From positions 124,001-188,000 of the forward strand of contig NZ_JACJRQ010000010.1 of assembly GCF_014697355.1 (NCBI RefSeq): DNA of 64,000 nt, in the 5' to 3' direction. A program made the translations under genes and the position numbers. Below are positions 8,762-16,001 of this stretch, in pieces. Source of the DNA: Nostoc calcicola FACHB-3891. Its GTDB lineage: Bacteria > Cyanobacteriota > Cyanobacteriia > Cyanobacteriales > Nostocaceae. Numbering within the stretch: position 1 is the first letter of the stretch; each line of letters opens with the position of its first letter. The notes under the pieces were generated by a model, which was given only the letters and a program-made list of their open reading frames with translations, was not told where the DNA came from and ran no database searches.

Positions 8762-10615
8762 ATGGTTCAGCAGCCAATGTCGCTAAAATTATCATCAAAT
8801 CCTTCAGAAGAGTCAGGACAACCTGAAAAAATTTATTTACCGCGTACCAGCGAATCCGAGAAGTTAAAAAAGATTCGCCACACTGCTTCCCATGTAATGG
8901 CAATGGCAGTACAAAAGCTGTTTCCCAAGGCGCAAGTTACAATTGGTCCTTGGATTGAAAACGGATTTTATTATGACTTTGACAACCCAGAACCATTTAG
9001 CGAAAACGATCTCAAAGCCATCAAAAAAGAGATGGTGAAGATTATCAATCGCAAGTTACCAGTTATTCGGGAAGAAGTCAGCCGCGAAGAAGCCGAACGC
9101 CGGATTCAGGAAATTAAGGAACCTTACAAGTTAGAAATCCTCGCAGATATTAAACAGGAACCAATCACGATTTACCATCTGGGAAATGAATGGTGGGATT
9201 TGTGTGCGGGGCCTCATGTGGAAAACACTAGTGAATTAAACCCCAAAGCCATTGAATTAGAAAGTGTTGCTGGTGCTTATTGGCGTGGGGATGAAACCAA
9301 AGCCCAACTACAACGCATCTACGCTACTGCTTGGGAAAGTCCAGAACAACTTGCTGAGTATAAGCGACGCAAAGAAGAAGCCCTGCGGCGAGATCATAAG
9401 AAACTCGGTAAAGAACTGGGATTATTTATATTTTCTGACTTGGTGGGACCGGGTTTACCTTTGTGGACGCCCAAAGGTACTTTGTTGCGGAGTATGTTAG
9501 AAGACTTCCTCAAACAGGAACAACTAAAACGCGGTTATTTACCTGTGGTAACGCCTCACATTGCCAAAGTCGATTTATTTAAAAAATCTGGACACTGGCA
9601 GAAATATAAAGAAGATATGTTTCCCTTAATGGCGGACGATGAAGAAGCGGCTGCACAGGAGGTGGGCTTCGTCATGAAGCCAATGAATTGTCCTTTCCAC
9701 ATCCAAATATATCAAAGTGAGTTGCGTTCCTATCGAGAACTACCGATGCGCTTGGCAGAATTCGGTACTGTTTATCGCTACGAACAATCGGGGGAATTGG
9801 GCGGTTTAACGCGGGTGCGCGGTTTTACTGTGGATGATTCTCATTTGTTCGTTACGCCAGAACAACTCGATAGCGAATTCCTCAGTGTGGTGGATTTAAT
9901 TTTATCGGTGTTTAATAAACTGCAACTGAAGAACTTTAAAGCTAGACTGAGTTTCCGCGATCCTGCTAGTGATAAGTACATTGGTAGTGATGAAGTTTGG
10001 GACAAAGCCGAAGGTGCGATTCGCCGTGCAGTTGAAACCTTGGGGATGGAACACTTTGAGGGAATTGGAGAAGCGGCATTTTATGGGCCGAAACTCGATT
10101 TTATCTTCAGTGATGCCCTAGAACGGGAATGGCAATTGGGAACTGTGCAGGTAGATTACAACTTGCCAGAACGTTTTGAGTTAGAGTACGTTGCTGAAGA
10201 TGGTTCTCGCAAACGTCCGGTGATGATTCACCGTGCGCCTTTTGGTTCGCTGGAAAGGTTGATTGGGATTTTGATTGAAGAGTATGCGGGGGATTTTCCC
10301 TTGTGGTTGGCGCCAGTGCAAGCGAGATTACTACCCGTGGGTGAAGCACAATTAGATTTTACTCAAGATGTGGCAGCAAAGATGCGGGCATTGGGTATCC
10401 GTGCAGAGGTGGATAGTAGTGGCGATCGCTTGGGTAAACTCATTCGCAACGCAGAGAAAGATAAAATACCTGTGATGGCAGTCGTGGGAGCTAAGGAAGT
10501 AGAAAGTAACACCTTAAGTATCCGGACTCGTGCCTCTGGGGAATTGGGAACTATATCTGTGGATGAGGTGTTGGATAAGATGAAGAATGCGATCGCTAAC
10601 TTCGAGAACTTCTAG
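8762..10615 (+). CDS. thrS: Threonyl-tRNA synthetase
   Basis: About 617 residues from the ATG at 8762 (the frame is open back to a TTG at 8711). It charges tRNA-Thr. The editing domain has HTASH and LCAGPH with the downstream ES..GAYW. The class II core has MNCPFH (zinc Cys), motif 2 region YRYEQSGELGGLTRVRGF and motif 3 HRAPFGSLERLIGIL, followed by an anticodon-binding domain (VPVMAVVGAKEVE). The N-terminal TGS domain of the E. coli enzyme is missing: the protein begins almost directly with the editing domain. No Shine-Dalgarno site marks the start, so the N-terminus is uncertain by up to 22 residues. Confidence 0.95.
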   Translation: MVQQPMSLKLSSNPSEESGQPEKIYLPRTSESEKLKKIRHTASHVMAMAVQKLFPKAQVTIGPWIENGFYYDFDNPEPFSENDLKAIKKEMVKIINRKLPVIREEVSREEAERRIQEIKEPYKLEILADIKQEPITIYHLGNEWWDLCAGPHVENTSELNPKAIELESVAGAYWRGDETKAQLQRIYATAWESPEQLAEYKRRKEEALRRDHKKLGKELGLFIFSDLVGPGLPLWTPKGTLLRSMLEDFLKQEQLKRGYLPVVTPHIAKVDLFKKSGHWQKYKEDMFPLMADDEEAAAQEVGFVMKPMNCPFHIQIYQSELRSYRELPMRLAEFGTVYRYEQSGELGGLTRVRGFTVDDSHLFVTPEQLDSEFLSVVDLILSVFNKLQLKNFKARLSFRDPASDKYIGSDEVWDKAEGAIRRAVETLGMEHFEGIGEAAFYGPKLDFIFSDALEREWQLGTVQVDYNLPERFELEYVAEDGSRKRPVMIHRAPFGSLERLIGILIEEYAGDFPLWLAPVQARLLPVGEAQLDFTQDVAAKMRALGIRAEVDSSGDRLGKLIRNAEKDKIPVMAVVGAKEVESNTLSIRTRASGELGTISVDEVLDKMKNAIANFENF

Positions 10616-10621
10616 TCAAAA

Positions 10622-10646
10622 GTAGGATGGGCAATGCTCATCCTAC
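10622..10646 (+). terminator. Hairpin after thrS
   Basis: GTAGGATG (10622-10629) pairs with CATCCTAC (10639-10646) around a 9-nt loop, 6 bp after the thrS stop. No U-run follows, so it may be an mRNA 3'-end hairpin rather than a classical intrinsic terminator. Confidence 0.5.
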
Positions 10647-10715
10647 ATACTGTTATAAGGTACATATTTAATGTGTCCATTGCAACTTTCAAACTAAGGG
10701 AAAGGCTAAGCTCAT

Positions 10716-10946
10716 TTGACGTTGCATAATTGCGGGATGATTTATTTCACGCACGAGGCAAGAGAGATTTCATTCGTGGAAGTCACCAAGATATTGTTAC
10801 CAGAGAAACTCAGTTGTCCAAAGCTTAAACCACTATACAATCCAATTAAATCGCTACCCTTAGAGAAATCAGTAATGGTATCAGTATTACGACAAGCCGA
10901 AGCAGCGCGTCTACGCCTCAACGATCGCATAGAACAAAAATCCTAG
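10716..10946 (+). CDS. Small hypothetical protein (doubtful)
   Basis: An open frame of 76 codons (an alternative Met at 10737 gives 69). The C-terminus (VSVLRQAEAARLRLNDRI) could be a helix. No family resemblance and no clear ribosome-binding site. The sequence upstream (10646-10700) resembles that upstream of the gene at 12501-12869, which hints at a duplicated promoter region. Coding status uncertain. Confidence 0.25.
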   Translation: MTLHNCGMIYFTHEAREISFVEVTKILLPEKLSCPKLKPLYNPIKSLPLEKSVMVSVLRQAEAARLRLNDRIEQKS

Positions 10947-10947
10947 T

Positions 10948-11045
10948 CAAAACTAGGATCTTTGTCTTATATAATTGGTACTTATATTTGTTGGCAGTGT
11001 TAAACTTTTGCTGCGGCAAAATCGATGATGTAGCGATCGCCTTTT
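10948..11045. repeat. Dispersed intergenic module, copy 1
   Basis: Contains AGGATCTTTGTCTTATATAA, then TTGGCAGTGTTAAA and a GCTG..GCAAAAT..TAGCGATCGCC segment. The same pieces recur at 11766-11880 and 12205-12265, so the CAP-domain gene is flanked by copies of this module. Confidence 0.7.
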
Positions 11046-11075
11046 ACGCTTAACCTAGCGATTGCTAATCAACTA

Positions 11076-11642
11076 CTACGGTTTTAGTACATTATCAGCA
11101 AACTTTCCTTCTACATTACCTGCGGGAGCATACTGACAAACTACATAGACGCCATCGTACTTAGTACCGTCAATTGTTGCAGGGCCAGGTGCAGCACCGC
11201 AGCCTACTTTGGTACTGCCCTTCCAGACTACCTGAGTAAAATGTCCGGTTGAGCCAGAAAATACAGGGTTGTTGTAGTCATAGTCTTTAATTTCACTGTA
11301 CCAGTCGTCAACTGCTGTGCTACCTAAGTTTGCTGAGTCTCCACCCCAGTATATGTTCTCTCCGACATTATTTCGATTGGTACTGTGTTCTAAGTCACCT
11401 TTAGCTGCTATGGTTTGTGCCCAAGCTTGGGCGCTCTCGTTGAGAGTATTATCGATGGTGACGTTAGGACTTTTATGCTTGGCTCGATGAGTGTTGTGTG
11501 CAGATACAGCATCGCTACGTAACTTGGCTAAGTCAATAGATGTCTGTCCTAAAACAAGGTGATTACCGATTGCTGCTCCAGTGAGTGCAATAGCTAAAGT
11601 TGTAGCTGTTGTTAAGGTTAGAGTCGAAAAGAATTTATTCAT
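11076..11642 (-). CDS. Secreted CAP-superfamily (SCP/PR-1-like) protein
   Basis: 188 residues. The N-terminal 32 residues form a signal peptide (MNKFFSTLTLTTATTLAIAL, small-residue cleavage region). The mature part is one CAP domain: AHNTHRAKHKSPNVT, LNESAQAWAQ, HSTNRNNVGENIYWG, STGHFTQVVWKGSTKVGCG and YVVCQYAPAGN. The His and Glu positions of the CAP cavity are present, as is a Cys pair. Bacterial CAP proteins are extracytoplasmic; their biochemical roles are mostly unsettled. The gene stands alone between copies of an intergenic repeat module. Confidence 0.9.
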   Translation of the reverse strand: MNKFFSTLTLTTATTLAIALTGAAIGNHLVLGQTSIDLAKLRSDAVSAHNTHRAKHKSPNVTIDNTLNESAQAWAQTIAAKGDLEHSTNRNNVGENIYWGGDSANLGSTAVDDWYSEIKDYDYNNPVFSGSTGHFTQVVWKGSTKVGCGAAPGPATIDGTKYDGVYVVCQYAPAGNVEGKFADNVLKP

Positions 11643-11677
11643 GGTTTTGTCTCTAGTTAAGTTAACCTTCTAAGTCA

Positions 11678-11698
11678 ATGCAACTAAAGTGCAACTTG
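11678..11698. repeat. Isolated single copy of the 21-bp minisatellite unit
   Basis: ATGCAACTAAAGTGCAACTT (first 20 of 21 bases) sits just upstream of the CAP gene start. It matches the tandem unit at 11962, 13125 and 39258 at most positions and may be an unexpanded seed copy. Confidence 0.55.
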
Positions 11699-11765
11699 GG
11701 AAAAAAGGCACAAGATTCATCGCTTCATCAGTTGAGCGATCGTTTTTTAGTTAGGTAATTACCTA

Positions 11766-11880
11766 AATTTGCTGTAGCGAAATGGATTATATAGCGATCG
11801 CCTTTGTGAGCGCATCGTACAAAGATCCAAGTTTTGACTAGGATCTTTGTCCTATATAATTAATACTTATATTAAACGTG
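11766..11880. repeat. Dispersed intergenic module, copy 2
   Basis: Carries the GCTGTAGCGAAATGGAT..TAGCGATCGCCTTT piece and then AGGATCTTTGTCCTATATAA. These are the two parts of the module at 10948-11045 in swapped order. Confidence 0.65.
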
Positions 11881-11961
11881 AGAGTGGCGTAGGCGTAAGT
11901 CTTGTCGTAGACATCGCTAGCACTCTGTCAAGACTGAGCTAAGTTAATTTTTGCAACTTGA

Positions 11962-12171
11962 ATGCAACAAAGGTGCAAGCCGATGCAACAAAGGTGCAAG
12001 CCGATGCAACGAAGGTGCAGGTCGATGCAACGAAGGTGCAAGCCGATGCAACTAAGGTGCAGGTCGATGCAACTAAGGTGCAGGTCGATGCAACAAAGGT
12101 GCAGGTCGATGCAACAAAGGTGCAGGTCGATGCAACTAAGGTGCAAGGCGATGCAATTAAAGTCGGCGTTG
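11962..12171. repeat. 21-bp minisatellite, locus 1 (10 units)
   Basis: Nine good units plus one decayed unit of consensus ATGCAACNAAGGTGCARGYCG, each exactly 21 bp. Because 21 is divisible by 3, each frame gives a 7-residue peptide repeat (+ strand DATKVQA/V and MQQRCKP; - strand LHLCCID). Several frames on both strands stay open, so an open frame here is not evidence of coding. Substitutions alternate between AAGCC and AGGTC variants. No ribosome-binding site precedes it. Confidence 0.92.
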
Positions 12172-12204
12172 CATAAATCGAATGATTAAAGGCTGCGATC
12201 GTTG

Positions 12205-12265
12205 CAGCATCGTTGTCCTATATAACTGTTACTTATACTTATTGGCAGTGTTAAAATTTTGCTGA
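12205..12265. repeat. Dispersed intergenic module, copy 3 (partial)
   Basis: TTTGTC-like start, CTATATAACTGTTACTTATA and TTGGCAGTGTTAAAATTTTG match copy 1. It follows the minisatellite directly, after a GCTGC/GCAGC hairpin at 12192-12208. Confidence 0.6.
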
Positions 12266-12370
12266 CGGATGACAAGTAATAGAGAGCTTTGCAGGGTTTT
12301 TATCTATGCAAGAAAGCGATCGCACAAGTAATATCAAATGCGATCGCTCACTTAAAATGTGTTAATTATA

Positions 12371-12499
12371 CTTAGGGACTTCCAGAAAATAAATTATCCA
12401 ATTTCCGAGATAAGATATTTTGATTTTCCCCCTGCTCCCTGCCCCCTGCCCCTCTGCCTACAGAGCGATTGTATATTTTTTTAGTTGGAAGTCCCTTAG
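12371..12499. mobile_element. MITE-like element, AGGGACTTCCA family, copy A
   Basis: Left terminal repeat TTAGGGACTTCCA (12372-12384) and right TGGAAGTCCCTTA (12486-12498) are inverted, about 127 bp apart. The interior has the purine/pyrimidine tract CCCTGCTCCCTGCCCCCTGC and CAGAGCGATTG. Read on the other strand it is clearly homologous to the element at 35723-35836. No coding capacity. It ends 2 bp before the stop codon of the gene at 12501. Confidence 0.75.
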
Positions 12500-12500
12500 C

Positions 12501-12869
12501 TCATGATGTAACTGACTTTTTGCGGTTAGGACGCTTGTAGTCCGATTTTTTCTTCAATCCTACTGCTTGAGCTTGATCGCTATCTAATCCATATTGTCCG
12601 CGCACAACTTCTTTCATTGCTAATACCGCATTGTGAAATTCCCATTCTGCTAGTCGTGCAGCATCAGCCGCAGCACGGTATAAAGCTTGTTTTTCGGTTT
12701 CGGCTTGTTGCTGGGCTAACATAACTTGATAAGCTTGCTGTAATTTAGCACCAGAGGCATCAGTACGGTTAGTTTCATAGGTACTGACGGTTTGTAAACC
12801 GTACCATGAACTTACATCTTCACTAATTAATTGTGGGCGCAAACGGCGTGTTGTATTTTGGGTAGCCAT
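12501..12869 (-). CDS. Conserved-looking hypothetical protein, helical
   Basis: 122 residues with no recognised domain. An N-terminal segment (RRLRPQLISEDVSSWYGLQT) is followed by a long amphipathic helix rich in Ala, Gln and Glu (KLQQAYQVMLAQQQAETEKQ) and a basic tail (KKKSDYKRPNRKKS). Clean start and unbroken frame on the minus strand favour a real gene. The upstream region resembles that of the small frame at 10716. The basic tail could bind nucleic acid, but that is a guess. Confidence 0.6.
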   Translation of the reverse strand: MATQNTTRRLRPQLISEDVSSWYGLQTVSTYETNRTDASGAKLQQAYQVMLAQQQAETEKQALYRAAADAARLAEWEFHNAVLAMKEVVRGQYGLDSDQAQAVGLKKKSDYKRPNRKKSVTS

Positions 12870-13017
12870 ATTAGCATACTGTTATCATTTATGTATTTAA
12901 TGTACCCATTGTCACTCTAAAGCTATCAGTAAGGTGAAAGATTTACAGCAGTTTTCATTTGTATGAAGTTTTGAGGCTGGAGGCACGAGGTAGAAAGCAG
13001 GAGTGAGAAGAATAACC

Positions 13018-13109
13018 TAGACATCTCCAAAAAATAATGTAGAGACGTAGCAATGCTACGTCTCTACAGGGTTTTCGGTTAACGCAGAATTAATTTCTGG
13101 AGATGTCTA
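13018..13109. mobile_element. MITE-like element with TAGACATCTCCA termini
   Basis: Perfect 12-bp terminal inverted repeats, TAGACATCTCCA (13018-13029) and TGGAGATGTCTA (13098-13109), bound a 92-bp element. Inside is a perfect palindrome around GTAGAGACGTAGC/GCTACGTCTCTAC (13039-13067). No open frame. It ends 15 bp before minisatellite locus 2. Confidence 0.75.
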
Positions 13110-13124
13110 ATGAAAGCTGCTGTA

Positions 13125-13355
13125 GTACAACAAAGGTGCAAGCCGATGCAACAAAGGTGCCAGCCGATGCAACAAAGGTGCAAGCCGATGTAACAAAGGT
13201 ACAAGTCGATACAACAAAGGTGCAAGCCGATGCAACAAAGGTGCAAGTCGATGCAACAAAGGTGCAAGCCGATGCAACAAAGGTGCAAGCCGATGCAACA
13301 AAGGTGCAAGCCGATGCAACAAAGGTGCAAGCCGATGCAACAAAGGTGCAAGCTG
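13125..13355. repeat. 21-bp minisatellite, locus 2 (11 units)
   Basis: Eleven exact 21-bp units of ATGCAACAAAGGTGCAAGCC(G). They are more homogeneous than locus 1: most carry CAACAAAGGTGCAAGCC. Both strands are open in several frames as a consequence of the repeat. It lies about 110 bp upstream of a sensor kinase gene. Confidence 0.93.
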
Positions 13356-13466
13356 ATACATTTAGCTAATTTAAGAATAGAGAATCTATATAAAAAAAGC
13401 GAAACGTTTGTATTTAAGTGATATTACTTATGTGCTGCTAGATATAAATTTTTAAGGCAATAAGTA

Positions 13467-14846
13467 ATGACTTTGATTATAACTGTTCTAAGTATAGTTG
13501 CTGGCATTAGTCTATATGTTGGTCTTTTACACTTGCTAATTGCCTCTGGGCGATTAAAACCTGCACTAAACTTCTGCTTTGGGTTAAGCTGCTTGGCCAT
13601 TGTTGGTTCTATTTTGGCTCTTATAGCTGAATATAAAGCCACGAATGTAGACGATTACATAAATGCCAGAAAACTGCTAACTTCTGTCGGATATATTTAC
13701 GGGATTACTACTGCTTGGTTTGTGTCTCTCTATACAAATTTCAGACCAGTGCCTTTAATTTTAGTAGTGAATAGCCTGTACTGTATCAGCCTGTTAATCA
13801 ACCAAATTTCTCCCACAGGGATTCTCTACTCTCATATCAGCAACTTATCAAGTATTTCTTTGCCTTGGGGCGAATCCATTCCTTACCCAGAAGCTACGCT
13901 CAATCCCCTATTCATTTTCCAATTATTAGCTTTCCTCAGTAATACTGTTTTCGTTTTTTTTGCCTGTTACCTTCAATATCGGCGCGGCGAGAAACAAGCA
14001 GCACTCACTCTCGGACTAAGTTTAGCAATTTTAATAGCAACTGTTCAACACGATCGCCTAGTAGATTTGGGAAAGATCAAATTTATATACCTGGGTGAGT
14101 TTGGATTTATGTCCTTCGTGATAATTATGAGTCTACGCTTATCCAAAGATTTAATCCAAGCGGTGAAACTACAAGAACAATTGCTAGAAAGCGAACGGCT
14201 ACGAAAAATTGCCGTGGAAGTCGAGCGAAATCGCCTCGCTCGTGACTTACACGATTCAGTCTCGCAGACATTGTTTACTGTAGCGACCATTGCCGAAGCT
14301 TTACCTAGAGTTTGGAAACGCAACCCAGACATAGCCCAACAAGGATTAGAAGAACTCGCCCAACTCACACAAGGGGCGTTAGCTGAGATGCGGAATTTAC
14401 TAATCGAATTGCGTCCCGATGGTTTAGCGGACAAACCATTAGGTGAATTAATACAGCAATTAACCAAGGCAATTTCTGGACGAGCAACTTTACAGGTAAC
14501 AACAACGGTAGAGGACGATTTACCATTATCTAGTGAGGTAAAGCTTGTTTTCTATCGGATTACTCAAGAAGCCCTGAATAATATTATTAAACATGCCCAA
14601 GCAACGCAAGTGTCAGTCAGCCTTGAGTGCGATTCACAAAAGATAGTCTTGCGTATCAGCGATAATGGCTGTGGTTTTGACTCCAGACAGATACCGATAC
14701 CATCTGGTCATTTGGGAATAGCAATTATGAAAGAACGAGCTGAGTCCATTGGCGCTAATTTCCATTTGTCAAGCTATTTAGGAAGGGGGACTGAGATTTC
14801 CCTAAGTTGTTCAATCCCTATCTTGAAAATAGCGAATCAAGAATAG
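13467..14846 (+). CDS. Membrane sensor histidine kinase, NarL-system type (HisKA_3)
   Basis: 459 residues. The N-terminal ~220 residues hold about seven hydrophobic segments (e.g. LSIVAGISLYVGLLHLLIA, LSLAILIATV). The kinase core has ERNRLARDLHDSVSQTLF, with the phosphorylated His near residue 262, and a HATPase with TQEALNNIIKHAQATQV and ISDNGCGFD. This is the family that pairs with NarL/FixJ regulators, and such a regulator follows at 15272 after a 425-bp gap. The ligand is unknown; the multi-helix input suggests sensing at or in the membrane. Confidence 0.9.
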   Translation: MTLIITVLSIVAGISLYVGLLHLLIASGRLKPALNFCFGLSCLAIVGSILALIAEYKATNVDDYINARKLLTSVGYIYGITTAWFVSLYTNFRPVPLILVVNSLYCISLLINQISPTGILYSHISNLSSISLPWGESIPYPEATLNPLFIFQLLAFLSNTVFVFFACYLQYRRGEKQAALTLGLSLAILIATVQHDRLVDLGKIKFIYLGEFGFMSFVIIMSLRLSKDLIQAVKLQEQLLESERLRKIAVEVERNRLARDLHDSVSQTLFTVATIAEALPRVWKRNPDIAQQGLEELAQLTQGALAEMRNLLIELRPDGLADKPLGELIQQLTKAISGRATLQVTTTVEDDLPLSSEVKLVFYRITQEALNNIIKHAQATQVSVSLECDSQKIVLRISDNGCGFDSRQIPIPSGHLGIAIMKERAESIGANFHLSSYLGRGTEISLSCSIPILKIANQE

Positions 14847-15271
14847 AAAATTGATAATTGGGAATCAGGCATTAGGCTGGGCACAAATAAACTTAACTAG
14901 ATACAACCGACATTTTTGCTTTTTTATTGCTCAATAGTAAGGTCTTTAGACACATTTACTTTTCGTAATATAGTTTACTTCAATTCATATAAGCTTGTTT
15001 TTTCGCTTTTATTGTCCGTTTCATATTCCCTATTTCCTTATTTTTACAGAAGAATTTTCATAACTGACCTGATTGCAATATAGTTATATTTATTGAGCTT
15101 AACTTAATTTTGAAAAGACACATTATGATTCATGATTGTGAATTTTTATATTATTCGTTGGTAACAAATAAAAATTAAATATTAAGAATTTTCTCTAAAA
15201 AATTAATGATGGAATAATAGAAAATAATATCAATGTATTAAAAAAATACTATTAAAAGCCCGGATTTAAAC
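14847..15271. other. AT-rich spacer between kinase and regulator
   Basis: 425 bp, strongly AT-rich, without open frames or repeats I can support. The length suggests the regulator at 15272 has its own promoter rather than strict co-transcription with the kinase. Confidence 0.45.
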
Positions 15272-15922
15272 ATGGAAACAGATAAATTGGTCAAACCAAT
15301 TCGGGTCATAACTGTTGACGATCATCAAATCTTGCGGGGAGGTATTAAATTTCTCTTGCTGGCGTTTGATGACATTGAGTTAGTGGGGGAAGCGGGTAAT
15401 GGAGATGAAGCAGTACGTCTTTGCGAAAACTTGCAACCAGATGTAGTGCTGATGGATTTGATGATGATGGGGATGAATGGGGCGGAGGTAACAAGAGTTA
15501 TCCGCAAAAAATACCCACAAATTCAGGTTTTAATTTTGACTAGTTTTCTAGACAAGGGCTTGGTAAACAAAGCAATGCAAGCGGGAGCCATCGGCTACTT
15601 GCTCAAGGGTGTCTCGATTGATGAGTTAGCGGATGCCATACGTTGTGCTGCCATTGGTAGATCTATTTTGGCAGCAGAGGTGATTCAGGCGTTGCTGCAA
15701 CCGACTCAACCATCATCCCCTCCTCCATACGAACTGAGCAGGCGACAGGCAGAAGTGTTAACGCTTTTGGCTTTAGGATTGAGTAATGAAGCGATCGCTC
15801 AACGGATGAAATTGAGTCCTTCTACCATTAGACATCATGTCAGCCAAGTACTAAATAAGTTAGGAGTCACGAACCGCACTGAGGCTGCAACTACAGCGGT
15901 GCGAGTTGGATGTGTTCAATAG
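15272..15922 (+). CDS. NarL/FixJ-family response regulator
   Basis: 216 residues. The receiver domain has the acidic pair (TVDDHQI), the phospho-acceptor Asp in VVLMDLMMMGMNG (about residue 60), Thr/Ser in LILTSF and Lys in GYLLKG. A proline-rich linker (PTQPSSPPP) leads to a LuxR-type helix-turn-helix (LSRRQAEVLTLLALGLSNEA, TIRHHVSQVLNKLGVTNRTE). It is the likely partner of the kinase at 13467-14846. Target genes are unknown. Confidence 0.93.
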   Translation: METDKLVKPIRVITVDDHQILRGGIKFLLLAFDDIELVGEAGNGDEAVRLCENLQPDVVLMDLMMMGMNGAEVTRVIRKKYPQIQVLILTSFLDKGLVNKAMQAGAIGYLLKGVSIDELADAIRCAAIGRSILAAEVIQALLQPTQPSSPPPYELSRRQAEVLTLLALGLSNEAIAQRMKLSPSTIRHHVSQVLNKLGVTNRTEAATTAVRVGCVQ

Positions 15923-15961
15923 TGGTGAGACAACTTCGAGAACTTTTAAATGAAAAGTAGA

Positions 15962-15981
15962 CTGGGCAAATATTTACCCAG
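15962..15981. terminator. Bidirectional hairpin between convergent genes
   Basis: CTGGGCAAATATTTACCCAG is a near-perfect 20-bp palindrome placed between the response regulator (+) and the large RTX gene (-), where a shared terminator is expected. Confidence 0.55.
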
Positions 15982-16001
15982 CCCATAGACTAAACCTCTT
16001 G

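Noticed and set aside
11928-13421. Open frames through the 21-bp repeats as repeat proteins
   Set aside because: All are by-products of a unit length divisible by three on both strands; none has a ribosome-binding site.
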